Below, piece by piece: positions 28,375 through 40,951 of a stretch of DNA of 64,000 bases. Both the position numbers and the translations under genes were made by a program. The notes under the pieces are model-generated. The model did no database searches and had not been told where the DNA came from. It saw only the letters and a list, made by a program, of their open reading frames with translations. Numbering within the stretch: position 1 is the stretch's first letter; each line of letters begins with the position of its first letter. The stretch comes from Clostridium sp. MD294 (GTDB lineage Bacteria > Bacillota > Clostridia > Lachnospirales > Anaerotignaceae). The stretch is from contig NZ_CP097810.1 of assembly GCF_000364165.2 (NCBI RefSeq), positions 682,001-746,000 of the forward strand, read 5' to 3'.

Positions 28375-29718
28375 ATGGACGAAATAAAACAATATTGGGA
28401 CAATGCTTTAAAAATATTAGAAGAAGAAAGTTCTTCTCCTGTCAGTTTTGAAACTTGGATTTTACCTATTGTTCCTTATAAAATTGAAGATAATTCTTTT
28501 ATATTAAAAATAAAAGATGATTTTTATCGTGATATGATACAAAAACGATATTTATCTTTAATTCGTAGTGCTATACAAACTGCAACAAAAATAGATTATG
28601 AAATTAAAATGATAACAAATGCAGAAGTTTCCAAACAATTAGTATCTATGCCTCAAAATAATGTTATAACCACAACTGAAACAGTTTTTGTTGAAAGTAA
28701 CTTAAATCCTCGTTATATTTTTAGTTCTTTTGTTGTAGGAAACAGTAATCGTATGGCACATGCTGCTTCTTTAGCAGTAGCAGAAGCCCCTGCTGAGGCA
28801 TATAACCCTTTATTTTTATATGGTAATTCAGGACTTGGCAAAACTCATTTAATGCACTCCATTGCACATTATATTCTAGACAAAAATCCTTCTACTAAAG
28901 TGTTATATGTTACAAGCGAAACATTTATGAATGAATTTATTACTGCTATTCAAAACAATAAAAATGAAGAATTTCGTAATAAATATCGTAATATTGATGT
29001 TTTACTAATAGACGATATCCAATTTATATCTAAAAAAGAAGGAACACAAGAAGAATTTTTTCATACTTTTAATGCTCTTCATGAATCAAATAAGCAAATT
29101 ATTATATCTAGTGATAGGCCTCCTAAAGAAATTAAAATATTAGAAGACCGTTTAAGAACTCGTTTTGAATGGGGATTAATTGCTGATATACAAGCACCTG
29201 ATTATGAAACACGCATTGCCATATTACGTAAAAAAGTAGATGCAGAACATTTACCAGTAGGAAATGATGTACTTGCTTTTATTGCTAAAAGCATTGTTTC
29301 AAATATTAGAGAACTAGAAGGGGCTTTAACACGTATTGTAGCCTATGCTGCATTAACAAATCAAATAGTTTCTATTAAATTAGCTGAAACTGCATTAAAA
29401 GATATTTTCAATGAAAATGCCTCTACACAAATTACAGCAAATTTAATACAGCAAATTGTTTCAAACTATTATAATATTCATATAGAAGATATTCAAGGAA
29501 GTAAAAAAACAAAAGCAATTGCTTTTCCAAGACAAATTGCCATGTATCTTTGTCGAAAATTTTTAGATATTTCCTTACCTAAAATAGGAGAACAATTTGG
29601 TGGTCGTGACCATACAACAGTAATCTATGCTGTTTCAAAAATAGAAAAATCTTTAAAAAAAGATGCTCTTTTACAACAAGAAGTATCTGAGTTAGAAGAA
29701 CAGATTAAAGAGTATTAA
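28375..29718 (+). CDS. dnaA: chromosomal replication initiator DnaA
   Basis: 447 residues. Domain I (about 1-85, DnaB/SirA-type contacts), short linker II, AAA+ domain III with Walker A GNSGLGKTHL, Walker B LLIDDIQF, and the initiator-specific region; domain IV with the DnaA-box signature GRDHTTVIYAVSKI. Preceded by GGGGGAAGACC and ATG. Flanked on both sides by DnaA boxes. Confidence 0.98.
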   Translation: MDEIKQYWDNALKILEEESSSPVSFETWILPIVPYKIEDNSFILKIKDDFYRDMIQKRYLSLIRSAIQTATKIDYEIKMITNAEVSKQLVSMPQNNVITTTETVFVESNLNPRYIFSSFVVGNSNRMAHAASLAVAEAPAEAYNPLFLYGNSGLGKTHLMHSIAHYILDKNPSTKVLYVTSETFMNEFITAIQNNKNEEFRNKYRNIDVLLIDDIQFISKKEGTQEEFFHTFNALHESNKQIIISSDRPPKEIKILEDRLRTRFEWGLIADIQAPDYETRIAILRKKVDAEHLPVGNDVLAFIAKSIVSNIRELEGALTRIVAYAALTNQIVSIKLAETALKDIFNENASTQITANLIQQIVSNYYNIHIEDIQGSKKTKAIAFPRQIAMYLCRKFLDISLPKIGEQFGGRDHTTVIYAVSKIEKSLKKDALLQQEVSELEEQIKEY

Positions 29719-29720
29719 TC

Positions 29721-29892
29721 TGTGGATAACTCTTGTTATTTTGTGGATAACTTTATACTAATATTCTATATTATAAATTCTGTGGATAACTAGGTAGTTT
29801 ATCCACAGCTTATCCACAATTATTCACAATGTTATCCACAGCTGTTTTTATTGTAATTACATGGTTTATACGGGTTATCCACATTATCCACA
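29721..29892. other. oriC: oriC, downstream DnaA-box cluster
   Basis: Eight perfect DnaA boxes in the dnaA-dnaN gap: reverse at 29721, 29742 and 29781; forward at 29799, 29810, 29832, 29875 and 29884. With the 11 boxes upstream of dnaA this is a bipartite origin as in Bacillus. Confidence 0.95.
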
Positions 29893-29914
29893 GCCCCTAC
29901 TACTACTACTAATT
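29875..29914 (+). other. basal origin-unwinding element with DnaA-trio
   Basis: Two adjacent forward DnaA boxes (29875-29883, 29884-29892), a GC cluster GCCCC (29893-29897), then five CTA repeats (29897-29911), which read 3'-GAT-5' on the other strand. This is the arrangement described for Bacillus subtilis, where DnaA-trios load DnaA on single strands. An AT-rich stretch follows (29912-29945) and is the likely melting site. Confidence 0.9.
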
Positions 29915-29965
29915 AATATTAATTATTTATTTATTAAACTTTATATAAAGGAGTTGTTCACAATT

Positions 29966-31066
29966 ATGAAATTATATTGTTCAAGAGAGTTATTACTTAA
30001 TGCTCTTACAATTGCTAATAAAGCGATTTCTAATAAAACAACTTTAGAAATACTAAAGAGTGTTTTATTAACGGCAATGAATGGAAAATTTATTGTAACA
30101 GCAACAGATTTAGAAATAGGCATACAGTCAGCTCCTATTGAAGCTACAATAGAAGAAGAAGGAATAATTGCCCTTGACGCACATCTCTTTACTGAAATTA
30201 TTAGAAAAGTAAATGGTGATAATGTTTTAATACAAACTAATGCAAAATATGAAACATCTATTTCCTGTGGTTTCTCAGATTTCAAAATTATGGGACAGAA
30301 TGGAGAAGACTTTCCAATATTACCTGAAGTAGAAAAAAATCAAAGATATAAACTATTACAATCTGATTTAAAAAATATGATTAGACAAACAATTTTTTCT
30401 ATTGCACAAGATGAGTCTAAACCTATATTAACAGGAGAATTACTAGAATTAAAAAAAGACTGCATACAAATGGTATCTGTAGATGGTTATCGTATTTCTT
30501 TTAGAAAAGAAAATTTGTCTGAAAGTACAAAAGAAACAAAAGTAGTTGTCCCAGGAAAAACACTTTCAGAAATTAATAAAATTTTAAGCTCAGAACAAAA
30601 AGAGGTTTTGCTATATATAACAGAAAAACATATACTATTTGATATTGATGGAAATATTGTTATTTCTCGTCTTTTAGAGGGAGAATATATAAAATATGAG
30701 CAAAGTTTTTCTGATGATTATAAAACTAAGTTTTATGTTAATACAAATGATTTTTTACAAACATTAGAAAGAGCTTCTCTAGTTTCAAAAGATAGCAGAA
30801 AAACACCTGTAAGACTTGATATTACACAGAAAAAATTAAGTGTAAAGGCACAAGCTGAAATTGGTACAGCATATGAAGAAATTGAAATAGAATTAGAAGG
30901 AGAAACATTACAAATTGCATTTAATCCTAAATATTTAATAGATGTATTACGTGTAGTAGATGAGCAAAGAATTTCTATACAATTCACAACATCGTTAAGT
31001 CCTTGTATTATTAGATCATTACAATCAGAAGCATTTCGCTATTTAATATTGCCTTTACGTTTATAA
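29966..31066 (+). CDS. dnaN: DNA polymerase III sliding clamp, beta subunit
   Basis: 366 residues, normal length. ATG 29966 follows AAAGGAG; the open frame reaching 29861 includes the oriC unwinding site and is not coding. Starts MKLYCSRELLLNAL; three clamp repeats; ends with the typical LILPLRL. Confidence 0.97.
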   Translation: MKLYCSRELLLNALTIANKAISNKTTLEILKSVLLTAMNGKFIVTATDLEIGIQSAPIEATIEEEGIIALDAHLFTEIIRKVNGDNVLIQTNAKYETSISCGFSDFKIMGQNGEDFPILPEVEKNQRYKLLQSDLKNMIRQTIFSIAQDESKPILTGELLELKKDCIQMVSVDGYRISFRKENLSESTKETKVVVPGKTLSEINKILSSEQKEVLLYITEKHILFDIDGNIVISRLLEGEYIKYEQSFSDDYKTKFYVNTNDFLQTLERASLVSKDSRKTPVRLDITQKKLSVKAQAEIGTAYEEIEIELEGETLQIAFNPKYLIDVLRVVDEQRISIQFTTSLSPCIIRSLQSEAFRYLILPLRL

Positions 31067-31085
31067 AATGATAGGAGGAAATAAT

Positions 31086-31304
31086 ATGAATGAAATTATA
31101 ATTAAAACAGAATTTATAAAATTGCAACAGTTACTAAAGTTGGCAGGAATAGTAGGACAGGGTTCTGATGCAAAATTATATATTAACAATGGTGAAGTAA
31201 AAGTAAATGGCATTATTGCAATAGAAAGGGGTAAAAAAGTGCGTTCTGGCGACATTGTAACAGTACAAAATATAGGACAATTTAAAGTACTACAAAAACG
31301 ATAA
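31086..31304 (+). CDS. yaaA: S4-domain RNA-binding protein (YaaA/RlbA-like)
   Basis: 72 residues. S4 fold: FIKLQQLLKLAGIVGQGSDAK, NGEVKVNGI, RGKKVRSGDIV. AGGAGG 8 bases before ATG 31086. Constant neighbour between dnaN and recF in Firmicutes; likely role in ribosome assembly. Confidence 0.92.
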   Translation: MNEIIIKTEFIKLQQLLKLAGIVGQGSDAKLYINNGEVKVNGIIAIERGKKVRSGDIVTVQNIGQFKVLQKR

Positions 31305-31410
31305 ATTAAAAATGTATTCTATAAAAAGTTTTACTTATGGGGCATCATTTCATTTTGAAAATAATGATGACCTCAAAATAAAATTGTTTTCGCATTTAGG
31401 AAGTGAATTG

Positions 31411-32496
31411 ATGTATATACAAAAAGTATCATTAACAGGCTATAGAAATCTAAAAGATACAACATTATTTTTAAAAAATGGTGTTAATATTTTTTATGGA
31501 GAGAATGCACAAGGAAAAACAAACTTTTTAGAAGCATTATATTTATGTGCTTCTGGTCGCTCTTTACGTACAAAGAGTGATAACCAACTTATAGAATTTA
31601 AATCGAAAGAAAGCCATATACAAATGTTAATACAAAAACAAAATAGCATGAACAAAGTAGATATTCACCTAAAAAGAGATGCAAAAAAAGGAATTGCTGT
31701 CAATGGCATTCCATTAAAAAAATTAGGGGAGTTGTTTGGTACTTGTCATGCTGTCATATTTTCACCAGAAGATTTGAATTTAGTTAAAAATGGTCCTATA
31801 GAAAGACGTCGCTTCATAGATATGGAAATTTGTCAAATAAATGCAGTATATTACTATAATTTACAAAAATATTATAAAATACTAAAACAAAGAAATCATT
31901 TGTTAAAAGAAATACAAAAAAATCCTTTACTAAAGGATACTCTTTTTGTGTGGGATAAACAGTTAGTAGATACAGGAAAACGCATTATTGACACTAGAAA
32001 CAATTTTTTAAGTCAATTGAATAAAATAGCAAGCGAAAAGCAAAATACGCTTACAGGTGGCAAAGATGCCCTAGAAATCCTATATAAACCAAACAGCACA
32101 ATACAATTATTAGAACAAAAGCTTGTAAAAAATCATCAAAGAGATATTTTACTGGGAACGACACAATCGGGTCCCCACAAAGATGATATATTATTTTTAA
32201 TAAATGGCAGAGACGTCAAACAATATGGTTCACAAGGTCAACAAAGAACAACAGCACTCTCAGCAAAATTAGCAGAAATTGATTTAATAGAACAACAAAC
32301 AGCACAAAAACCTATACTGCTTTTAGATGATGTACTTTCTGAATTAGACAAAAATCGTCAAAATTTTTTAATGGAAAGCATAGGACATTTACAAACAATA
32401 CTTACTTGTACTGGAATAGAAGATGCAATAAAGGGATATATCAAACAAGCATACCTTTTTCATGTAGAAAAAGGAGAAATTAAAAAAATAAAATAA
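31411..32496 (+). CDS. recF: DNA replication and repair protein RecF
   Basis: 361 residues. Starts MYIQKVSLTGYRNLKD; Walker A GENAQGKTNFLEALY; signature and Walker B near QGQQRTTALSAKLAEIDLI and PILLLDDVLSELD. ATG 31411 follows AGGAAGTG; the frame extends back to 31312 without a ribosome site, leaving about 106 bp after the S4 gene. Loads RecA at gaps with RecO and RecR. Confidence 0.95.
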   Translation: MYIQKVSLTGYRNLKDTTLFLKNGVNIFYGENAQGKTNFLEALYLCASGRSLRTKSDNQLIEFKSKESHIQMLIQKQNSMNKVDIHLKRDAKKGIAVNGIPLKKLGELFGTCHAVIFSPEDLNLVKNGPIERRRFIDMEICQINAVYYYNLQKYYKILKQRNHLLKEIQKNPLLKDTLFVWDKQLVDTGKRIIDTRNNFLSQLNKIASEKQNTLTGGKDALEILYKPNSTIQLLEQKLVKNHQRDILLGTTQSGPHKDDILFLINGRDVKQYGSQGQQRTTALSAKLAEIDLIEQQTAQKPILLLDDVLSELDKNRQNFLMESIGHLQTILTCTGIEDAIKGYIKQAYLFHVEKGEIKKIK

Positions 32497-32525
32497 TTAT
32501 TCTGTCGAATTGTTTCCCATTCACT

Positions 32526-32554
32526 AAAAGCCTTGAAATAAAAGGCTTTTTTTT
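32526..32554 (+). terminator. terminator after recF
   Basis: AAAAGCCTT (32526-32534) pairs with AAGGCTTTT (32542-32550), T-run follows. Confidence 0.85.
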
Positions 32555-32602
32555 GCTTGTGAAAAAGTTAAAAAAATGGTATAATATTTTTATCAAATAG
32601 TG

Positions 32603-34814
<2,212 letters not shown>

Positions 34815-34921
34815 TTGTTTTATTGTAAAAAAGACGACAATAATAAAATGGAATAGAATGGTTCTCTATTTTTAATGACTTAAATTTTGTAACATAATGC
34901 AGAAAGGACGTTAATATTGTT

Positions 34922-37411
34922 ATGGATAATGCAAATAAAATGGATAAAATAGTTGGCATTAACATAGAAGATGAAATGAAAAATTGTTATATCGACTATG
35001 CTATGAGTGTTATCGTATCTCGAGCTTTGCCAGATGTTCGTGATGGATTGAAGCCAGTGCAAAGAAGAATATTGTATTCTATGGAAGAGATGAACTTAGA
35101 ACCTAATAAACCCTATAAAAAGTCAGCACGTATTGTAGGGGATACTATGGGTAAATATCATCCTCATGGCGATAGTTCTATTTATCAAGCAATGGTTCGT
35201 ATGGCTCAAAACTTTTCTATGCGATATGTATTAGTAGACGGTCATGGAAATTTTGGTTCTGTAGATGGCGACGGAGCAGCAGCACAGCGTTATACAGAGG
35301 CAAGAATGTCACGTATTTCATTGGAGATGCTTGCAGACATTGATAAAAATACAGTGGATTTTATACCAAATTATAGCGAAGAAGTCAAAGAACCTACTGT
35401 ATTGCCTGCAAGAGTGCCCAATCTTTTAATCAATGGTTCTTCTGGTATTGCTGTAGGTATGGCAACAAATATACCACCTCACAATTTATCAGAAGTAATT
35501 GATGGTGTTGTGAAAATGATTGACAACTATGTACAGCAAAAGAGAGAAACTTCTGTAGAAGAATTGATGGAAGTAATAAAAGCACCTGATTTTCCAACAG
35601 GTGGTATTATTATGGGGAAAAATGGTATACGTTCTGCTTATCGTACAGGTAGAGGCAAAATACGTGTAAGAGCAGTTTCTGAAATAGAAGCTATGCCAAA
35701 TGGTAGAGAACGTATTGTTGTAACAGAAATTCCTTATCAAGTCAATAAAGCAAGATTGATAGAAAAAATTGCTGATTTAGTAAAAGAAAAAAGAGTAGAT
35801 GGTATTAGTGATATAAGAGATGAGTCCAACCGAAAAGGTATGAGAATTGTCATTGAATTAAAAAAAGATGCAAACACAGGTGTAGTATTAAATAATTTGT
35901 ATAAATATACACAATTAGAAGACAGTTTTGGTGTTATTATGATTGCACTAGTGAATAATAAGCCTGAAGTATTAAATTTAAAACAGGTACTAGAACAATA
36001 CTTAAAACATCAAAAAGAAGTTGTTACAAGACGTACACAATTTGAATTAGATAAAGCAGAAAAAAGAGCACATTTACTAGAAGGCTTACGCATTGCATTA
36101 GATAATATTGATGAAGTGATACGTATTATTCGAAGTAGTTATGATGATGCAAAGTCAAAACTGATGGAGAAATTTGGACTATCTGAAATACAGACACAGG
36201 CAATATTAGAAATGCAGCTACGTCGTTTGCAAGGATTAGAATATGAAAAAATTGATAAAGAATATAGAGAATTGACAGAAAAAATAAAAGAGTATAAAGC
36301 TATATTGTCAGATGAAACACTTTTATATGGTGTTATAAAAGAAGAAATATTGATAGTAAAAGCAAAATATGGTGATGTAAGACGTACTCAAATTATGCAG
36401 CACGTAGAAGTTATAGAAGATGAAGATTTAATTGATGAAGAAACAAGTGTATTTACATTATCTCATTTGAATTACATTAAAAGAACGCCTCTTATGACAT
36501 ATAAAAGTCAAAAAAGAGGTGGCAGAGGTATTATGGGTATGAATACAAGAGAAGAAGACTTTGTAAAAGACTTGTTTTTAGGTTCTACACATGATTATAT
36601 ATTGTTTTTTACAAATAAAGGCAGAGTGTATCGCTTAAAAGGATATGAAGTACCAGAAGCAGGAAGGACTGCAAGAGGTAATGCTATTGTAAATTTAATT
36701 GAAATTTCGAATGAAGAAACTATTACTGCTATGATACCTGTAAAAGAGTTTACACAAGATAGTTATTTAGTAATGATAACAAAAGAGGGTATTATAAAGA
36801 AAACAGATATGATGAGTTTTAGCAATATTAGAAAAGGTGGTTTAACAGCACTTAGCTTAAAAGAAGAAGATAATTTAATTGCAGTACTTGTAACAAATGG
36901 TAATGATGAAATACTTGTTGCTACAAAAAATGGTATGGGAATTAAGTTCCATGAAAAAGATGTTCGCCCTATGAGTAGACAGGCAATGGGGGTAAAAGCA
37001 ATTACACTCAAACAAAATGACTATGTTGTTTCTTCTGTTAAAATTACAGAAGGTACACAAGTTTTAAATGTCACAGAAAAAGGGTATGGTAAAAGAACAA
37101 ATTCAGAAGATTTTAATGTACAATATAGAGGTGGAAAAGGCGTCAAAATACATCAACTGACAGAAAAAACAGGACTTTTGACAGGTGTTTTAGTGATAGA
37201 CGAAAAAGAGGAATTAATGTTGATTACTTCTGAAGGTGTTATAATACGTTTGAGAGGAAATGAAATTTCATCACTTGGTAGAGTATCACAAGGTGTAAAA
37301 CTGATTAATCTGAATGAAAATGTGAGTGTTGTAGGTGTAGCAAAAATTTCAGAACAAGATATACAAATGGAAGAAGAACAAATAGAAGAAACAGAACAAG
37401 TAGAACAATAA
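34922..37411 (+). CDS. gyrA: DNA gyrase subunit A
   Basis: 829 residues. Winged-helix with catalytic Tyr124 ([12 protein letters not shown]), QRDR with [17 protein letters not shown], coiled coil, and C-terminal six-blade beta-pinwheel with the GyrA box QKRGGRG. In the QRDR, the position equal to E. coli Ser83 is Ser85, and that of Asp87 is Gln89 rather than Asp or Glu. The Glu-rich tail ends [12 protein letters not shown]. Weak AAAGGA 14 bases upstream. Distinguished from ParC by adjacency to gyrB and the intact GyrA box. Confidence 0.97.
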   Translation: MDNANKMDKIVGINIEDEMKNCYIDYAMSVIVSRALPDVRDGLKPVQRRILYSMEEMNLEPNKPYKKSARIVGDTMGKYHPHGDSSIYQAMVRMAQNFSMRYVLVDGHGNFGSVDGDGAAAQRYTEARMSRISLEMLADIDKNTVDFIPNYSEEVKEPTVLPARVPNLLINGSSGIAVGMATNIPPHNLSEVIDGVVKMIDNYVQQKRETSVEELMEVIKAPDFPTGGIIMGKNGIRSAYRTGRGKIRVRAVSEIEAMPNGRERIVVTEIPYQVNKARLIEKIADLVKEKRVDGISDIRDESNRKGMRIVIELKKDANTGVVLNNLYKYTQLEDSFGVIMIALVNNKPEVLNLKQVLEQYLKHQKEVVTRRTQFELDKAEKRAHLLEGLRIALDNIDEVIRIIRSSYDDAKSKLMEKFGLSEIQTQAILEMQLRRLQGLEYEKIDKEYRELTEKIKEYKAILSDETLLYGVIKEEILIVKAKYGDVRRTQIMQHVEVIEDEDLIDEETSVFTLSHLNYIKRTPLMTYKSQKRGGRGIMGMNTREEDFVKDLFLGSTHDYILFFTNKGRVYRLKGYEVPEAGRTARGNAIVNLIEISNEETITAMIPVKEFTQDSYLVMITKEGIIKKTDMMSFSNIRKGGLTALSLKEEDNLIAVLVTNGNDEILVATKNGMGIKFHEKDVRPMSRQAMGVKAITLKQNDYVVSSVKITEGTQVLNVTEKGYGKRTNSEDFNVQYRGGKGVKIHQLTEKTGLLTGVLVIDEKEELMLITSEGVIIRLRGNEISSLGRVSQGVKLINLNENVSVVGVAKISEQDIQMEEEQIEETEQVEQ

Positions 37412-37450
37412 TAAAATAACGCATTAAAATCAAAGTAAATTTTTTAAGCT

Positions 37451-37505
37451 ATAAACAAAAATTTGTTTATAAATTGTCCCTCAGTATATTTTACTGAGGG
37501 ATATT
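37451..37505 (+). terminator. gyrA terminator region with two hairpins
   Basis: First hairpin ATAAACAAA/TTTGTTTAT (37451-37470). Second, stronger: TCCCTCAGTA (37477-37486) with TACTGAGGGA (37492-37501), followed by TATTTTATATT. Confidence 0.75.
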
Positions 37506-37619
37506 TTATATTAAAATAATTTTAATACTTTTTAAGACTTTGTTACTTGCTTTTGCGTTATAAATAATATAGTATAAAAAATAATTTATATATGGTAATG
37601 TATGGAAAGGAGATGTTTT

Positions 37620-38351
37620 ATGAAAGACTTAACAATAGGAGAAAACCTTCCTTTTGACTTCAAAAAATTAAATCCAGAAATTATAAACAGTCATGTTAGA
37701 GAAACAAAAGAAATGATGTTAATGTATGATTGTGGCATAAAAGAAGTAAAAACAAAATTAGAAATATTAAATAATGAATTTCAAATACAGAAAGAAAGAA
37801 ATCCTATTGAATATTTAAAAAGCCGTGTAAAATCGTTAGAAAGTATTGTTATGAAATTACATAAAAAAGGGTATGCACTTTCTGTAGAAAATGCTATGAA
37901 ACATCTACATGACATTGCAGGAATTAGAGTAATATGTTCTTTTATAGATGATATTTATAGTGTAGCAAATATGTTAAAAAAACAAGATGATATTACAGTA
38001 ATATTAGAAAAAGACTATATTAAAAATCCAAAACCAAATGGATATAGGAGTTACCATATGGTTTTGGAAATACCTGTGTTTTTTTCTCAAAAAAAGCAGT
38101 ATGTAAAAGTAGAGGTGCAAATTAGAACGATTGCAATGGATTTTTGGGCAAGTTTAGAGCATAAATTGTATTATAAAGAAACAGATGTCACATCAGAAGA
38201 AATTACAGAAAGATTGAAAAAGTGTGCTGATATTATTGCTGCAACAGATATAGAAATGCAATCTATAAGAGGTGTTGTGGAAGAATGGGAGCAGTTATCC
38301 CCAAAAAAAAACACATTTGTGGACAAAATTGTGGAAATTGTGGACAAGTAA
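37620..38351 (+). CDS. small alarmone synthetase, GTP pyrophosphokinase (RelQ/YjbM type)
   Basis: 243 residues, too short for bifunctional RelA/SpoT and without an HD hydrolase or TGS domain. RelA-SpoT synthetase domain about 45-205: KSRVKSLESIVMKL, HDIAGIRVICSFIDDIYSV, KPNGYRSYHMVLEIPV, VEVQIRTIAMDFWASLEHKLYYK. Makes (p)ppGpp from ATP and GDP/GTP. Start ATG 37620 after GGAAAGGAG. Monocistronic and convergent with the next gene. Confidence 0.92.
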   Translation: MKDLTIGENLPFDFKKLNPEIINSHVRETKEMMLMYDCGIKEVKTKLEILNNEFQIQKERNPIEYLKSRVKSLESIVMKLHKKGYALSVENAMKHLHDIAGIRVICSFIDDIYSVANMLKKQDDITVILEKDYIKNPKPNGYRSYHMVLEIPVFFSQKKQYVKVEVQIRTIAMDFWASLEHKLYYKETDVTSEEITERLKKCADIIAATDIEMQSIRGVVEEWEQLSPKKNTFVDKIVEIVDK

Positions 38352-38359
38352 ATACAAGT

Positions 38360-38788
38360 TTATTTTTTGTTAATAAAAAAGATACCAACCAAACACAAAA
38401 TAATACCGAGGAACTGTTGCTTTGTCACTTGCTCACGATAAACCAAAACACCAATAAACAAGAGTATGATGCCTAATAATATACTACAAATAAGAGAACA
38501 AATACTAATATTCCAACCAAAACGATAGGCTTGTATATAACCAAATTCTAAACCAATAATTGCAATACCTAATATAAAACTAGCCCAGTTAAGCTGAGTA
38601 AATGTGTGTAAAACAGATTTAAAATGGGTGTTGATAAGTAATAATAAAAATGTAATAATAGCAGCTACAGAATAAGTTACAAAAAGAGAAGCAAAAGGAT
38701 TTGCCTCTTGTGCTGTAGATTTAGATGAAATGTGATAAAAAGTGTTTGATAAAACAACTATAATAACAGGTAAAAAATGTGTTAACAT
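38360..38788 (-). CDS. EamA-like half-size membrane transporter
   Basis: 142 residues with four or five predicted helices (about 5-20, 32-52, 65-88, 93-115, 122-140). The final segment EQVTKQQFLGIILCLVGIFFI is the usual EamA/DMT closing helix. Four-TM members act as dimers; substrate unknown. AAGGAG upstream. Single gene. Confidence 0.7.
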   Translation of the reverse strand: MLTHFLPVIIVVLSNTFYHISSKSTAQEANPFASLFVTYSVAAIITFLLLLINTHFKSVLHTFTQLNWASFILGIAIIGLEFGYIQAYRFGWNISICSLICSILLGIILLFIGVLVYREQVTKQQFLGIILCLVGIFFINKK

Positions 38789-39015
38789 ATATATAACTCC
38801 TTTCTATATTATTAGACTAAGTAAAGCACTTTTTAAATGTGTTGTCAATATTATTTATAAATAGGAAGTAGTTGAATAAACATTTTTTAATCTACTTTTT
38901 TAGACATTACTAAAAATATCAATATACTGTAAGATTTTTAATTGTTTTGAAAAACATAAAAATATTGTAATGAATTTTACTATTTCACTGTTTGTATAAT
39001 GGAGGATTAAAAAAT

Positions 39016-39924
39016 ATGGATATTTTAAATTTTGATTTTTTATACAATATTTTGGAAAATGGTGATGAAGATACTAAAAAAATATTATTTTTTAGTTTAA
39101 TAAATAATTCAAAAAATAATAGATATTTATATCAATATATTGATATAACTTGGATTGAATATATGTTAAGCAAAGTAGATTTTATAGAGGACATTTATGA
39201 AAAAGCTGATATTATAAGTTTTTTAGCAGGTGTTATATATGAAAATGAATTTGAAATAAAAGATATAGAAATAAAACATTTGTTTTATTTGTATTTAAAA
39301 ACTTTACAAAGTGGATATGGTGCTGATGTTGTAAATACATTATATTATTTTTTAAATTTAGGAATTTCATTAGAAATTATAGTTACAGAATGTATAAAAA
39401 TATATCGTAATGATGTGTTTATTCACCTATTTTCAAAATTACCTGAAATAGATAAATGTAAAGTAGGTAAAAACAATGAGAAATTTGTTTCTTTCATAGA
39501 ACAACATAGAAAAATGATTACTAGATTTGATTTAGTATTACATTTCCACTTGATTACAAGCTATGATTATGCAAAAAATATTTTAATTGCAGAAGACTAT
39601 TTAAACAAGTATTATAATTATATGATAATATGTGCTGATTGGGCATTTAGTAAAGAACATTCTCGTGATGATCTTGTAGTTGAAAACATTCTTACAAATA
39701 AAGAACTGCAATTATTTGTAGAATTAGGAGATATATTAGATAGGTGTAAAAAATTAGAAGTAAAACAAAAAGCTGATACAGAAGAAGAATTATTTGAATA
39801 CTTGTATAAAGTATCAGAACAGTTAAAATTATTATTAAAATCAGATGAAATAAAAAGTATTAGAAAGCGTTTTTTTGGTGAAAAAGACTTTTTTGAAATA
39901 GCATTCTCTTTACCAAATAATTAA
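39016..39924 (+). CDS. protein of unknown function, all-helical
   Basis: 302 residues from ATG 39016 (GGAGG 10 bases upstream); the longer frame from 38992 includes that site. Not recognised. Composition is Leu/Ile/Tyr/Asp-rich with alternating helices, and the first half has loose repeats of about 35-40 residues (LFFSLINN, ISFLAGVIYEN, FYLYLKTLQSG, LYYFLNLGIS), which suggests an alpha-solenoid scaffold. No signal peptide or TM helix. Single gene flanked by AT-rich gaps, third-position AT very high. Confidence 0.6.
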   Translation: MDILNFDFLYNILENGDEDTKKILFFSLINNSKNNRYLYQYIDITWIEYMLSKVDFIEDIYEKADIISFLAGVIYENEFEIKDIEIKHLFYLYLKTLQSGYGADVVNTLYYFLNLGISLEIIVTECIKIYRNDVFIHLFSKLPEIDKCKVGKNNEKFVSFIEQHRKMITRFDLVLHFHLITSYDYAKNILIAEDYLNKYYNYMIICADWAFSKEHSRDDLVVENILTNKELQLFVELGDILDRCKKLEVKQKADTEEELFEYLYKVSEQLKLLLKSDEIKSIRKRFFGEKDFFEIAFSLPNN

Positions 39925-40093
39925 CATTAAAATATATCTTTTGAAATCAATTATAAACTATATTTTTATATACCCTTTTTATAAATAGTGTGGTGATAAA
40001 AAATAAGTATTATAACAGAACCAATAGATATAATAGTTGAGATATATAATAAAATTGCAATGAGTTTTATCAAAAATATAGGAGAAAATAAAA

Positions 40094-40936
40094 ATGAGAG
40101 AAATATCAACAGAATTGATTGCAAATAGTATTGCAGAGATGTGTATAGAAGCAAATTGTCATTTAAATAAAGATGTATATACTGCATTAGAAAAAGCAAA
40201 ACACAAAGAAAGTTCCCCTATAGGTAAAGAAATACTTTGTCAACTAACAGAAAATGCAGATATTGCATTGCAAAAGAATATGCCTATTTGTCAAGATACA
40301 GGTATGGCAATTGTATTTTTAGAAATAGGACAAGAAGTACATATTACAGGAGGGCTTTTAGAAGAGGCAGTAAATGAAGGTGTTAGAAGGGGATATGAAA
40401 AGGGATATTTGAGGAAGTCAGTAGTAGAAGACCCCTTTTTAAGAGTAAATACAAAAGATAATACACCTGCTATATTGTATACAAAAATAGTAGCAGGAGA
40501 TAACATAGATATTACAGTAGCACCAAAGGGCTTTGGTAGCGAAAATATGAGTCGTATCTATATGCTCAAGCCTTCTGATGGCATAGAAGGAGCAAAAAAG
40601 GCAATATTAGAAACAGTAAAACAGGCAGGAGCAAACCCTTGCCCTCCTATGGTAGTAGGTGTAGGGTGTGGAGGTAGTTTTGAATATAGTGCATATTTGG
40701 CAAAAAAAGCACTTCTTCGCCCCATTGGAAGCCACTCTGATAAAGAACATATTAGACAAATGGAACAAGAACTATTACAGAAAATGAATAATACAGGTAT
40801 AGGTCCTCAAGGTTTGGGAGGAAATACCACAGTATTAGGTGTCAATATAGAAAGTTATGCAACACATATTGCAGGTATGCCTATTGCAATCAATATTAGC
40901 TGTCATGTAACAAGACATTGCCATAAAGTAATATGA
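40094..40936 (+). CDS. fumA: fumarate hydratase class I, alpha (N-terminal) subunit
   Basis: 280 residues. Fe-S hydro-lyase subunit interconverting fumarate and malate; related to tartrate dehydratase TtdA. Cluster-binding Cys in PICQDTGMAIVFLEIG, NPCPPMVVGVGCGGSFEY, and INISCHVTRHCHKV. AGGAGA upstream. The adjoining beta subunit completes the enzyme. Confidence 0.93.
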   Translation: MREISTELIANSIAEMCIEANCHLNKDVYTALEKAKHKESSPIGKEILCQLTENADIALQKNMPICQDTGMAIVFLEIGQEVHITGGLLEEAVNEGVRRGYEKGYLRKSVVEDPFLRVNTKDNTPAILYTKIVAGDNIDITVAPKGFGSENMSRIYMLKPSDGIEGAKKAILETVKQAGANPCPPMVVGVGCGGSFEYSAYLAKKALLRPIGSHSDKEHIRQMEQELLQKMNNTGIGPQGLGGNTTVLGVNIESYATHIAGMPIAINISCHVTRHCHKVI

Positions 40937-40951
40937 AAGGGGAAAATAAAA

